A stretch of 64,000 nt of DNA from Branchipolynoe longqiensis (Eukaryota; Annelida; Polychaeta; Phyllodocida; Polynoidae), in the NCBI GenBank assembly GCA_030323885.1, contig CM059189.1, positions 48,429,015-48,493,014 of the forward strand. The letters are read 5' to 3'. Below the pieces are notes generated by a model, which did not search any database, was not told the DNA's origin, and saw only the letters and a program-made list of their open reading frames with translations. The translations under genes were made by a program, and so were the position numbers. Positions 18,556-28,984 of the stretch are shown here, in pieces. Positions within the stretch are counted from its first letter, which is position 1. Each line of letters opens with the position of its first letter.

Positions 18556-18839
18556 ATGCGCAATTGAAGAGGAAGATCTGAAGTATTTAATGTAACCTAA
18601 GAGCAATTTACTCTGAAAGTATTAAAAACAGAGATAATAGTGAAAGTTGGGATATTCTGAGTGTCAGTGCCAGTGTTAGCCTTACCAGATCATGGCCTCA
18701 AAAACTATTTTCGCAAAATAAATTCAAGAACTTCCAATTGGCTGATAAAAAAAAAGTTGAATCTGAAATTGTAGAGAAAGATCTGAACTATTTAATAGAA
18801 ACAAGAGAAATTTGCTTTCAAAGCACCAAACATCACAAA

Positions 18840-19650
18840 TTACTGTGATAGTTAGGGTGGTTTTAATGTTGTCTCTATCCGCGCATGAGCAGAAGCAACA
18901 GAAGGGCGCTCAAACTGGCAGGGCGCTCAAACTGCGACACCGGTGTGGCGGTTTCAGTGCCCGGTCAGTTTCATGCGCATGCATCAAAATCTAACATCAT
19001 CGTCACTAACCTTATAAATTTAATATAATGTTTTTGGTAAAGATCTTTTCTACATGTGTACAAAGCGATTTGTTTCTAGGTGGTGTGGTTGTAGAGATAG
19101 ATCACTTTTTCTGTATGAAGATTGCTAGCGACCATTGACAATGCCTTGAGTTTGACGGTACGCGCAGTGCAAAACCTTAGTTTTATTCAAAATTAATACA
19201 AATCAAGAACCCTAACCTTATAAATTTAATAGTCTTTTTTGGTAAAGATGTTTTCTATATGTGTACAAAGCGATTTGTTTCTAGGTGGTGTGCTTTTAGA
19301 GATATATCACTTTTCCTGTATTTTCTGTATGAAGATTGCTCACGACCATTGACAATGCCTTGAGTTTGAGTCTATACGGGCCGTTGAAACTGACCGGGCG
19401 CTGAAACTGCGACACCGGCAAACTCAACTTCTCAAGGCATTGACAATGGTCGTGAGCAATCTTCATACAGAAAAAGTGAAATATCTCTAAAACCACACCA
19501 CCTAGAAACAAATTGCTTGGTACACATATAGAAAACATGTTTACCAAAAAGATTATATTAAATTGATATGGTTTGGGTTCTGGATTTCTATTAATTTGGA
19601 ATAAAACTAATGTTTTGCACTGCGCGTACCGGCAAACTGCAGAGAGCTAG
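18840..19650. repeat. Family Y-type 208-bp repeats in opposing orientations
   Basis: Two reverse units (to about 19370, ATTGACAATGCCTTGAGTTTG) and one direct unit (from 19415, GGCAAACTCAACTTCTCAAG) meet at a small inverted repeat with GCGCTGAAACTGCGACACCGG. This is the same unit as in 15228-15860 and 40230-40640, without clear element ends. Confidence 0.7.
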
Positions 19651-19858
19651 TTCAAGGTCGATTCATCATATATATAGGTAAAACCTAATATTCATGAGCC
19701 TATTTACTTCTGCCGCACTGGACCCGTTGTCGTTTACATGCACCCGTGTAATTCACAGATTTATATCTGGTTCTCGCAGACAAAGGTGACGTGTCTTTTC
19801 TTTAGCGGCCCACCATATATGGAAGTCACCTTCTAGTTATGTTGGCTCCTTCTATTTG

Positions 19859-20213
19859 CTGGGATGAAATATTTCCGCCGTTTTGCGGATTTCCACCATT
19901 TTTTTATATTTACCAATTAACGTTAAACAAAATGCCAAGGAATATTTGATGTATATCACTATGACAACTCGAATCCTGTTTTATATAACCTTAAATGTTA
20001 TGAGTACTTAAAACCCAAACAAAAAAGTATTAGGTGTGGGCGATAATGCAGGCACAACAAGGACTGTTGAAACCTGACTTCTAACATTTGTCCACGATTC
20101 CCTTACAGTGCTAATCTTATCGGGGGGAAATCCGCGTTTTCGCGGAAATTCGCCGTCGGCTTAATAATCTCACTTGATTTCCTCATTTTTGCCAGAGACC
20201 ACTTTCATCACTG
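19859..20213. mobile_element. Miniature element family Z
   Basis: Ends CTGGGATGAAAT and ACTTTCATCACTG, flanked by TATTTG and TGTTTG (one mismatch), in line with the 6-bp target duplication of this family. It carries the internal SINE1-tail-like stretch (TATATAACCTTAAATGTTAT). Confidence 0.7.
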
Positions 20214-20562
20214 TGTTTGAACTGGAAAAAAGAGTCTGGAGAATAAATTCATGAGAAGGGATTTATCGTTCTTGTTAGTTTTCTAGCTATTTGGACCGCC
20301 AAACAGTAAAATAAAGCTAACTGTTGTCTATCATTTTAATGGTAGAACGCTAAATGACTCCTGCCGTCCTGATAATACAGTAAATGACTCCTATGAAATG
20401 GGGAGGAAAAAAGCTGCCGTTAAAATTCAAATCACTTTGTGGCATAGTGACCGCTGTTTCTGTTCAAGTGAGGGCTGTCCTTTTAGAGGATGTTGATAAT
20501 GACCTGTGGGCTGCAGTGTTATCACAGTGATGGGGTCAACGCCTCATACTGCAACCGGACGC
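20214..20562. other. Intronic sequence without recognised feature
   Basis: No open frame of interest and no match to the other repeats in the window. Confidence 0.6.
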
Positions 20563-20865
20563 CATGGCCGAATCAGTCAAATGCAGCCTTCCCGTGCGGA
20601 AGGTGGAGCTTGATCCCCAGTCTAGTCAAACCAAACACGTACAAAATTCATTGGCATTACTAGGATAGGGCAAGAACTGGTTAGCTGAGTATGAGGATAA
20701 TGCGACAGTGGGAAATCGGGTCATGGTGCTGGCAGACTGGTCTCCCAGTGAAGCACCATTATACCATCGTTATGAGTGTGCACGCACTGTCAAGTCGGTA
20801 TCCGTCCTGATATGACCATAGCTGTTGCCATGTCGTAAAGCTCAAGCCAACCAGCAAATAAGTAA
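20563..20865 (+). mobile_element. SINE1, subfamily with CTTCCCGTGCGGAAGGT head
   Basis: The head carries CCATGGCCGAATCAGTCAAA and an anticodon-arm-like CTTCCCGTGCGGAAG instead of CGTCTCCCGTGTTGGTAG, defining a second subfamily also seen at 26129, 30085, 30584, 32690 and 40855. Confidence 0.8.
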
Positions 20866-20997
20866 AGGCGCAGTGGCTCCAGTCCCCTGAGCTCTCACCT
20901 GCGCCCCCTGTACACGGTGTGGCTGACACTGCCACCTGCCATCATCGACGCCCGAGGTAGGAAATTAACCATTTAATTGTAAGCGCATGATAGGTGC

Positions 20998-21205
20998 TCC
21001 GCATTATTAGGATATAGGGCAAGGACTGGTTGGCTCAGTGTCAGGATAATATGACTGAGTGGGATATCAGGTCATGGTGTTAGTAGCCGGGTCTCCCAGT
21101 GGGACTGCACTAAAAAGTCACTGACTGCGCACTGTCACAAGTCGGTGCCCGTCCTGATATGAACCTTAGATGTTGCCAGGACGTAAAACTCCAATAACCA
21201 ACCAT
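20998..21205 (+). mobile_element. SINE1, 5'-truncated
   Basis: Body from GCATTATTAGGATATAGGGC to the stem-loop tail and CCAATAACCAACC. Confidence 0.85.
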
Positions 21206-21239
21206 ATAAGCCGCTGAGAGTATCAAGTGGCATGCCAAG

Positions 21240-21935
21240 TATTGTATATTTTACCTTGGTACTACGCTTCAGGCTAGTCTTAGCCTAGGGAGACGGAAGC
21301 ACATCCAGGTCCAGCAATTAGCATAATCAGGCTCACGACCGGAGGATGTTCGTTGAGTTGCTCCAACAGTTTTTAACCTACAACGACATTATAACTAAGT
21401 ATTTATAGTGGAATGATACAGTTTTGTTATTTTAAATTACTGCACATTTTGAAGCTATTTATAGCTTTGGAGGTGTAGTTTTGTTACTTTTATGGGTGTT
21501 TTACGATGCATAGAACAAAGTGGCCATTTTCCTTTGTTCTAGAATCCGCCCGTTGCCGAATGGAGAGCGATGTTGGCTGGAGCCACATCACATGTTTTTA
21601 CCGAACGGAGAGCGATGTTGGCTGGAGCCACATCACGTTGGGATTTTTACGCGGTTTCTTTTATGGATTCGCGTTGGAAATTATCCTGGGTTTCTTTTAT
21701 ATACTCTATTTTTTAGGCATACCTCAGAGTCTCGTAGCATTTTCTCTAGCATTCTGGCGCAGTAGCTGCAGGGGGGAGAAGTGTATGAAACAGAGAGTGT
21801 GGGAGGGTACCGATACACTGGTCCTTACCCCTCATTTGGTTTCGGTTTCGATGACATTACACATTAGCTTCTAAATGCCTGTGTAGAAATGGTGTAAATA
21901 TGTTTTCTAACACCACTAGATGCGCTTTGGTTTGT
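21240..21935 (+). mobile_element. DIRS copy B: solo left terminus and leader
   Basis: Begins ATTTTACCTTGGTACTACGC with GGGAGACGGAAGCACATCC and GTCCAGCAATTAGCATAA, then the leader module containing ATGGAGAGCGATGTTGGCTG (partly duplicated at 21558 and 21605) and TCGTAGCATTTTCTCTAGC, ending AACACCACTAGATG. No gag or pol follows; Ngaro-type sequence starts within 50 bp. Confidence 0.75.
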
Positions 21936-21965
21936 TGGCATTACCATTGAGAGGGCAGCTGAACT

Positions 21966-22965
21966 GTGCATGTGCCTGAACCTCTAACGCCTCTGTGTCA
22001 AGCACTCCAATGCAGTGCTAGAAACCGCCATCTAGCCTGGGAAGATGGTAGTAAATCTGCACCTCTCTTCCCAGGCACACTAGACGACGAACGCGAACAG
22101 ATCACCACCCTCTTCAACGCTGGATTGGGACCAGGGATGTGGGGCACCAGGGATGTGGCCAGGTGGTGTGCTACCCCTAGCACACACGGGACAACCCTCG
22201 GCGCCCTTCCCAGTACAATGTGATGTTGCTCCTCACCTCCCTCAATGCGAAACTCAAGTCCCTGTCAGCCAACTACAACTACCTCAGCGGCGCGCAGACC
22301 TGGGTTTGCCTCATGGGAGGCGTCCATGATGCCTTCGATATATATCCGGTGTCAGTGGTCAAACTTGCTGTGGGCCACTCCTCTCACCACGTCCCCCGAC
22401 AGGCACCACCGCTCATGGTGGCCCTCCTCGAAGATGTGATCCACTACTTCCGGTCGGCCAGTTCAGGGGCCAAGGTCCTCCCCGCCACGCTACAAATAAG
22501 ATTCTTCACCCTCCTGCGGCGAGGGAGCCTCCTCGTCACCGGTCGCTCCTATGTCCCCGGTCACACCATCACCGGTGCGGATGTTGTCAACACTGGAAGT
22601 CAGCTAGAGATCCACGTCCAATCCACAAAAACAACATGGTCGGCCTCGGAAGCCTTCACCATCATCCTCCAACCCCTGAGCCACATCTGCTGCTGTCCTG
22701 TACGTGCCTGGCGCAGGTACTAGCTCCACATCCTACTCCCGGATGGTGACCCCCTCACAGCAGTCACACCCACTGCCGCGCTTCGGGCCGTGTTCGCCTC
22801 TGGTCACCATCTAGCCCCAGGCTCGTTCCCCCATCACAGCTTCCGGCGCGGCAGCGCCCACTCGGGCGCCCAAGTCGACGATATCTGGCAGCTCGGCAAC
22901 TAGCGGTCAGGCGCCATACACAGCCTATGTACCCCAGTTCTCCGCAGCGACTCATGCTCTCTCCA
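21966..22965 (+). pseudogene. Ngaro-like tyrosine recombinase, copy E
   Basis: After the hairpin at 22035 the frame reads TLDDEREQITTLFNAG, then (other frame, 22220-22722) NYLSGAQTWVCLMGG, FDIYPVSVVK, LPATLQIRFFTLLRRGSLLV and VRAWRRY. Further on, HHSFRRGSAHSGAQ near 22840 holds the His-x-x-Arg box, then a stop falls in IWQLGN*RS where related copies have NWRS. This order matches the YR of Ngaro elements as in copy D (39.1-39.9 kb). It is broken by several stops and frameshifts. No RT lies upstream, so only the 3' part of the element is present. Confidence 0.75.
22035..22076 (+). promoter_or_regulatory. Pre-YR hairpin with embedded splice-acceptor-like arm, copy E
   Basis: GCCTGGGAAGA (22035-22045) pairs perfectly with TCTTCCCAGGC (22066-22076) across a 20-nt loop. 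The 3' arm together with the loop end (CACCTCTCTTCCCAG) is a good 3' splice site, just before the YR frame. Confidence 0.65.
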
Positions 22966-23052
22966 CTCATCTGGTTGAGAGCCTGATTCGCATGATGACA
23001 TTATTTGACATTATCCTTATACCTGTGATCTTCTCTTGAATAAAGCCTCGAA

Positions 23053-23395
23053 CCAGAAGGGATGCCCGAATGAGTTAGAGCATCCGTCTCCCATATTGGT
23101 AGACCAAAAGATCGTGGGTTTGAACCTTGGTCGAGTCAAACCAATGACTTAAAAATTGATACTTGTCGCTTCCTAGCCTGGCGCTCGACATTATTAGGAT
23201 AGGGCAAGGACTGGTTGGCTCAGTGTCAGGATAATGTGATTGAGTGGGATATCAGGTCATGGTGCTGGTGGCCTTGTCTTCCAGTGGGGTGGCACTATAA
23301 ATTCGCCATGAGTGCGCAGTCACAAGTCGGTACCCGTCCTGATATGACCTTAGATGTTGCTAGGACATAACACAACAAACAAACAAACAAATGCT
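23053..23395 (+). mobile_element. SINE1 inserted in the first Ngaro end repeat
   Basis: Full copy with head GGGATGCCCGAATGAGTTAG. It is followed by an extra partial tail (ATGCTAAGACGTAAAACAAC), suggesting it landed in an earlier short tail. Confidence 0.85.
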
Positions 23396-23815
23396 AAGAC
23401 GTAAAACAACAAACAATAAAGCCCATGTCATGCAGTTCCTTGTTTGTGTTGTAAATTGTTCATGTTGGTTTGTTAACATGGGTAATTTGCATTCGAAAGA
23501 GGGGCTGCTGCGGTGGTGGCTCCTGGGTTCCATTTCCGACTGACGAAAACGCCCCTCTGCCTGACGTCCAAGGAACCACATCTCATCCGTGAGATCCCTG
23601 ACATCACTTCCGGTCACCGATAGCCCACCAGGTCCAAGTTTCTACCACTACGCCTCCAGCAGCCGGACAGATGACAATGACAAGCTTACTCGGCTGCCCA
23701 CCCATCCCTACAATAAGACAGCAGATCAAGAGTAGGGTTGAGAGCCTGATTCGCTGATTGACCTGATGACCTTATTTGACATTATACTTATACCTGTGAC
23801 CTTCTCTTGAATAAA

Positions 23816-23875
23816 CCCGTCCTGATATGACCTTAGATGTTGCTAGGACGTAAAACAATAATAAACAAACAAAAA
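23816..23875 (+). mobile_element. Ultra-short SINE1 tail with 10-bp target duplication
   Basis: 60 bp from CCCGTCCTGATATGACC to the (AAAC)-type tail, flanked by perfect CTTGAATAAA at 23806-23815 and 23876-23885. Confidence 0.9.
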
Positions 23876-23954
23876 CTTGAATAAAACCCATTTCATGCAG
23901 TTCCTTGTTTGTGTTGTAAATTACTAGCATAGGGCAAGGAGAAGTTGAATGGGG

Positions 23955-24660
23955 AAGACTAATTGCTCGTAATTTGTCGTTGAAATTGTCCTCGCTTAAA
24001 GTTTCTGTCATTTTTCTGAGATAAAGATTGATTGCTATAATCTACCTTACTTTAGTTTGAAGTAACTTTCATTTTAAGTGGCCACTTTTTTAGATATTTA
24101 AAGTGCAAACAGGCCAAATTCATTTTGACAAGCATAACAAAACTTCGGTAGGCTTCAGCAATAACCGGTTCTATTAAAGTGACTCAGTATTCCCTTCTAT
24201 GTGTCAAAACCAGACTGGATGGCCGAATAAGTTAGAGCGTCCATCTCCCTTATTGATAAGTCATGGTTTCGAACCTTGGTCGAATCAAACCAATGACATA
24301 AAAATTGATACTTGTCGCTTCCTAGCCTGCGCTCAGCATTATTAGGATAGGGCAAGGACTGGTTGGCTCAGTGTCAGGATAATGTGACTGAGTGGGATAT
24401 CAGGTCATGGTGCTGGTGGCCTGGTCTTCCAGTGGGGCAGCACTATAAAGTTGCCATGAGTGCGCACTGTCACAAGCCAGTACCCGTCCTGATATGACCT
24501 TAGTTGTTGCTAGGACGTAAAACAAACAAAATCTACGTGGCAACAAATGCTTAATAAGTGGATCAGTATCTAAGTTAGATATGTAGAATCAAATCTAGAT
24601 AATTGTCTTGCTTTTGAAAATTTGTTGTTTCATCAGACTATGCAACTTTAAAGTTGCATG
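23955..24660. mobile_element. Family W-related element carrying a nested SINE1
   Basis: TAGGCTTCAGCAATAACCGG, TCTATTAAAGTGACT and TCAGTATCTAAGTTAGATATG match 43260-43370, and the end TTTCATCAGACTATGCAACT is the inverse of the family start. A second family end begins at once (AAAGTTGCATGGTCCGATG), giving a head-to-tail palindrome ATGCAACTTTAAAGTTGCAT at 24638-24657. Confidence 0.55.
24212..24530 (+). mobile_element. SINE1, full length
   Basis: Flanked by TCTATGTGTCAA and TCTACGTGGCAA, an imperfect 12-bp target duplication. Confidence 0.85.
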
Positions 24661-25702
24661 GTCCGATGCCGTTTGAATTTTTGTTATATTTTTTAGATAA
24701 ATATATCAAATTTATCGTTATAATCTACTAATCATTAGCCCAGAGTCATTTTGATGAAAAATGGCTAGTTTTAAAGCAATTTGAGCTGAAAGAATTCAAA
24801 ATACCTTCGGCAAGCTTTCCAGAAGTCATGTCGCCATGACCACATGATGTGGAATGACCTAAATAAAGTATAGCAGGGGCCGTGTTCAGGGTACGCCTCC
24901 CGAGTCGGCTCTGAGACGTCTGGTTAGCTTATTTGCGTTCAGGGTGTGCCTCGGAGACATCTTTTTCAGACAGGAGGCAAAAAGTGCCTTGAAAATGGCT
25001 GCCGAATTCAGTGGTCTTTTTTTCCATTGCAATGCCCGCCCCCTATGGGGGCCGCCATTTTCAAGGCGACCAACAACTAAAGTCGTTCAGACTAGTGTGA
25101 CGTCAGGGATTTCTCCGAGGCATACCTTGAACGCCGCCCTGGTCTGCTATTTTCTACTGATGGCACCATTGCACCATCATTGTTTGTTGGTATGTGATGT
25201 GATGTGGGCTGATCTACTGATATAGTCATGGTAGGTCATGGGATTCAAAACCATGAGTTTGAACCATGTTTTAGAGCTGCATGGTCTGATGAAGCATAAT
25301 TATTTTGTCAAAATCAAACCACATACTTATATTTGTACAGAGTCGGAATAACCCGACTTTCATGGGATATTTTGGTATTTGTTGGATAAAGTCAGATTTT
25401 CGATAATTTTGTATTATTTTTTACGAATCCGTTGCATTTTGCTTACATTTCTTGTTCAAAACTTAACTTGAAAATCTTAAATTCTTTGGAATGCTAATGA
25501 AATATGTTACTTTATTCAGAATATATATTAATTTTCTGACAGTTTTGCTTTTTCATATTTTAAGTACTGGAGGAAAACTAAGATTTTTATTGCACAAAAG
25601 TAGTATTTTTATTTCTGCCTTGGTACAAACACTCGGGGAAAATGTGTCATTTTGATGAGCTGGTGCTGTCTGACTGAGGGTGTGCTGCATTGTTTATTGC
25701 AG
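24661..25702. other. Intronic sequence with weak repeat similarity only
   Basis: Another family W-like end is at 25269 (AGCTGCATGGTCTGATGAAGC) and a GC-rich stretch lies at 24880-25140. No host exon recognised. Confidence 0.5.
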
Positions 25703-25843
25703 CATTCGTCTGTAAGTTTGTGCACCTGGACACGAAGCCTGCAGGCTTCCAGCTGCCTGTCATTCCCACCAGCGACAAGTTCAACGTCGTGCCTACCTAC
25801 CTTGACTGGGACTTTGTCCTCTACGTTCAGCAGGTTATGCATG
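25703..25843 (+). CDS. Multi-Tudor gene exon 4: start of a Tudor domain
   Basis: Acceptor TTTATTGCAG|CATTCG, donor CATG|gtgagc (a weaker donor, CAG|gttatg, lies 10 nt earlier). Phase 1 in and out, which fits exon 5 only with the later donor. It encodes FVCKFVHLDTKPAGFQLPV and then VVPTYLDWDFVLYVQQVMH, the opening strands of an extended Tudor domain ending in the FYVQ-like signature. Exon 5 continues the same domain (LLSQLMEHLSTHY). Confidence 0.85.
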
Positions 25844-25863
25844 GTGAGCTGGCTACTTTGTGG

Positions 25864-26010
25864 GAGTGTTCCCTCCCTCCTTCACTACGCCTTTCCTTCA
25901 CTGTCTCCCTCCCTCCTTCCCTTCCTCCCTCCGTCCCTCCTTCCCTTCCTCCCTCCCTACGCCCCTCCTTCACTCTCTCCTTCGCGCTCTCCCTCAGTCC
26001 CCCTTCGCTC
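25864..26010. repeat. CT-rich (CTCCCTCCTTCC) tract after exon 4
   Basis: Starts 20 nt downstream of the donor; pyrimidine-rich like the tract after exon 1. Confidence 0.9.
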
Positions 26011-26128
26011 TCTCTCGGTAGTTTCATTCTTTTCAATGGTGTGTAACACTCTTCATTTCGTTCTTGGCAATGCCTGTGCTCGACTAATGCGGGTTGCAGC
26101 GCCACACACCATGGCCACCTTACATGGT

Positions 26129-26445
26129 ACCGGGCGCTCTGGCCGAATCGGTAGGGTGCGGGCATTTCATGGGGTAGATCGGAAGTTCGATTCCCGATCG
26201 AGTCAAACCAATGACATACAAAATTGACACTTGTCGCTTCCTAGCTTTGCATTAATAGGATAGGGTAAGGACTATTTAGCTTAGTGTCAGGATAATGTGA
26301 ATATCGGGTAATGGTGCTGGTGGCCTGATTTACCAGTGGGACAGCACTATAAAGTCACCATATGTGTGCACTGTCACAAGTTGGTACCCATCCTCATATT
26401 AGATGTTGCTAGGACGTAAAAATTCCAACAACCAACCAACCGGAA
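26129..26445 (+). mobile_element. SINE1, CATGCGG-type subfamily
   Basis: Head CTGGCCGAATCGGTAGGGTG and box B AGTTCGATTCCCG. It ends CCAACAACCAACCAACC. Confidence 0.85.
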
Positions 26446-26464
26446 AAATGACAAAAGCTCAAAA

Positions 26465-26635
26465 ACATCGGTTATTGGCAATGGTTACCAAACTAAAACT
26501 GCTGCTCTTTTTTTGGACTATGGAACTTTATTTGTTGGCTATGGTTACGGCCCTAAAAACAGCTGGTCTTTTTTTGGACTATGCAACTTTAGCTGTTGCT
26601 ATGGTTACGACCCTAAAATCCGCTGCTCTTTCCCC
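26465..26635. repeat. Tandem repeat of about 66 bp directly upstream of the OTU exon
   Basis: Units of the form GCTATGGTTACGGCCCTAAA followed by a CTGCTCTTTTTTTGGACTATG-like end occur about 2.7 times. The last unit passes into a C-run and A-run and then the splice acceptor at 26672. Confidence 0.8.
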
Positions 26636-26672
26636 CCCCCCCAAAAAAAAACCACGCCGCCTGCCACCGCAG

Positions 26673-27274
26673 ACGAAGACATGGAGGGACGCTATGGCTT
26701 CTTCCTGAAGGAGCACACCCTGGAGACGATCGTCCAGGACAACTACCTGCGCACACGTGGCCTGAAACGTGCACGAATCCCACGTGATGACAACTGCCTT
26801 TTCCGTGCCTTTGCGCAGGTGCTCTACTCTGATCAGGGCTACCACGAACAGCTGCGGGAACAGGCAGTGGCGCACCTGGACCGGTGCTGGGGCGAAGTGC
26901 TGGGCGGGGTGCTCTGCGGGAAGGACAAGGACCTGTACCTGGCGAAGATGGGCCACCCGGGGCACCCGGCCGGCGAGCCGGAGGTGCAGGCCATTTGCGA
27001 GGAGACGGGCGCCGCCGTGGAGCTGGTGATGGCGGGGCTGCACCATCCGGTGCAGGTGCACACCTACAACAAGGCGGTGGACGATGCGCACCAGGTGCTT
27101 GTGCGGCTCGTGTATGTGTCGAAGGGCGCCGATGAGGGCGGCCATTACGACCTGGCGGTGGAGACTGCGGAGGAGGTGGCCACCATTGACACGGTGTACC
27201 GCGTGGCACGTGATCGCATGGTCTGCCAGATGCGCGAGTGGCCGTCTTATCGGGATAATGCTCTCTATGGTTAG
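26673..27274 (+). CDS. OTU-family cysteine protease exon (nested gene or alternative last exon)
   Basis: From ATG 26681 it encodes 197 residues. The OTU fold signature is clear: YLRTRGLKRARIPRDDNCLF with catalytic Asp36 and Cys39, RAFAQVLYSDQGYH, and the catalytic His155 in EGGHYDL. OTU proteases remove ubiquitin. The segment is GC-rich like the Tudor exons and unlike its flanks, with no frame break. CACCGCAG|ACGAAG at 26672 is an acceptor whose phase fits the exon 4 donor, and the frame then stops at TAG 27272, so a Tudor-OTU transcript ending here is possible. Exon 5 resumes the Tudor domain, so constitutive inclusion would break that domain. No poly-A tail or target duplication was found to mark a retrogene. 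OTU plus Tudor combinations are known in other animal proteins. Confidence 0.8.
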
Positions 27275-27764
27275 TCACGTGACGTCACACTGCCTCACTG
27301 GCCTATTTTATAGTGTTGTGGTTCTGGTTGTTATAAGTTTCTTCATTGAAAATTACTTTCCTTTTTTTAAGTATCATTATCGAATTACCTCTTATTTTAA
27401 AGGAATTGAATTGGGAGATATTTGAAGTCGAAACGCTGTTGCCATATTGCTGTGGAACTTGTGGGTAACTATCAGAATTCCATTGTGCTATATCGTACAT
27501 GCTGCAAATTGTGTATTCAAAGGCATTGTTAGGTCACCATTATATACCTTACTCTATATACCATTTATGTGTAAATAATCCTGAATTGAAGAACGGCTGG
27601 AGGCCAGTGCTTCAGTACTCACCCTTTATTCAGTAAAATAAACATTTACCTCCCCACCCCTAATAAAAACATGCCAAATTAATGTTGGCATGCACACTGA
27701 AATTCTGAGCCTCTATAGGCTTCAGCAGTGATAGATTCTATTAAATTAACTTAGTATTCATTCT
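27275..27764. other. Sequence downstream of the OTU exon
   Basis: AT-rich. An AATAAA lies near 27638 and could serve a transcript ending with the OTU exon. TATAGGCTTCAGCAGTGATAG near 27714 is family W-like sequence that leads into the minisatellite. Confidence 0.45.
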
Positions 27765-28260
27765 ATGCAACGGTAAATGTTTGAGTGCACCAGTATCTGA
27801 ATTAGATATGTAGGATATGAGTGCACCAGTATCTGAATTAGATATGTAGGATCTATGCAGCGGTAAATGTTTGAGTGCACCAGTATCTGAATTAGGATCT
27901 ATGCAGCAGTAAATGTTTGAGTGCACCAATATCTGAATTAGATATGTAGGATCTATGCAGCAGTAAATGTTTGAGTGCACCAGTATCTGAATTAGATCTG
28001 TAGGATCTATGCAGCGGTAAATGTTTGAGTGCACCAATATCTGAATTAGATATGTAGGATCTATGCAGCAGTAAATGTTTGAGTGCACCAGTATCTGAAT
28101 TAGATATATATGATCTATGCAGCGGTAAATGTTTGAGTGCACCAATATCTGAATTAGATATGTAGGATCTATGCAGCAGTAAATGTTTGAGTGCACCAGT
28201 ATCTGAATTAGATATGTAGGATCTATGCAGCAGTGAATTGAGTGCACCAGTATCTGATAC
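27765..28260. repeat. Minisatellite, about 9 units of about 60 bp
   Basis: Unit: GCAGCGGTAAATGTTTGAGT then GCACCAGTATCTGAATTAGA and TATGTAGGATCTAT. Some units are shortened. The minus-strand open frame is a repeat artefact. The core GCACCAGTATCTGAATTAGA also occurs singly in family W elements (24560, 43340), so the array grew from such a copy. Confidence 0.9.
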
Positions 28261-28261
28261 A

Positions 28262-28345
28262 GATAAAAGATTACCACGATTTCGTGGTTTTCCCGATTAT
28301 TTTATATTTACCGAATAACATTAAGCAAAATACCATCTATTTCCG
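28262..28345. mobile_element. Family Z fragment
   Basis: GATTTCGTGGTTTTCC and TTTATATTTACCGAATAACA match the 5' part of the family. Confidence 0.5.
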
Positions 28346-28533
28346 AGTTTTTAATAATGAAATTAGTTAATGAAAGTCATTCCTATGATTAATTCATATG
28401 CGATGAACAACTTGTAGGTGTTATATAGCGGGGTAAGGGCTTGACTTGCGCCCAGGAAGCTAGTTGTATACCGATAATACTGGCTTGCACAAGGCTGTAG
28501 TATTTTCAGTTGTTGACTATTTATGGTAGAGAC

Positions 28534-28870
28534 CGGACAGGATGGCCGAATGAGTTAGAGCGTCCGTCTCCCGTGTTGGTAGACCATGGGATCGCGGGTT
28601 CGAACCCTGGTCGAGTCAAACCAATGACTTAAAAATTGATACCTGTCGCTTCCTAGCCAGGCGCTCAGCATTATTAGGATAGGGCAACGACTGGTTGGCT
28701 CAGTGACAGGATAATGGGACTGAGTGGGATATCAGGTCATGGTGCTGGCAGCCTGGTCTCCCAGTGGGGCAGCACTATAAAGTCACATTGAGTGCACACT
28801 GTCACAAGTCGGTACCTGTCCTGATATGACCTTAGATGTTGCTAGGATGTAAAACAACAACAAACAAACA
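28534..28870 (+). mobile_element. SINE1, full length
   Basis: Clean head (GGATGGCCGAATGAGTTAGA, box B GGTTCGAACCCTGG) and complete tail with (AAAC)n. Confidence 0.9.
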
Positions 28871-28984
28871 TTTACGCTAGATGGCTTTCCTTGCAAACCT
28901 TTCATAAGGTCGATTCTTATTGGTCGATTCTGGGTGACCCCCCAAACCCTCGGCCTGACTTTCAGAATGTTTTTATGATGGCCA

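Larger units (their letters stand above)
22975..23925 (+). repeat. Direct terminal repeats of an Ngaro-like element (split-repeat layout)
   Basis: GAGAGCCTGATTCGC ... CTTATACCTGTGATCTTCTC then TTGAATAAA and CCCATGTCATGCAGTTCC occurs at 22975-23455 and again at 23733-23925, separated by 23456-23732. That middle part starts TAACATGGGTAATTTGCA like the 5' leader of copy F. Both repeats are interrupted by SINE1 sequence right after AATAAA. Direct, split repeats are the known end structure of Ngaro elements. Confidence 0.65.

Noticed and set aside
25834..25843. Donor CAG|gttatg for exon 4
   Set aside because: It would leave phase 0, which does not match exon 5 (needs phase 1); CATG|gtgagc 10 nt later fits and is the better consensus.
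26579..27278. Long minus-strand frames opposite the OTU exon
   Set aside because: Shadows of a GC-rich coding strand; no domain, while the plus strand has a full OTU motif set.
27765..28260. CRISPR-like array
   Set aside because: Units are repeated throughout with no unique spacers, and the context is an animal genome; it is a minisatellite.
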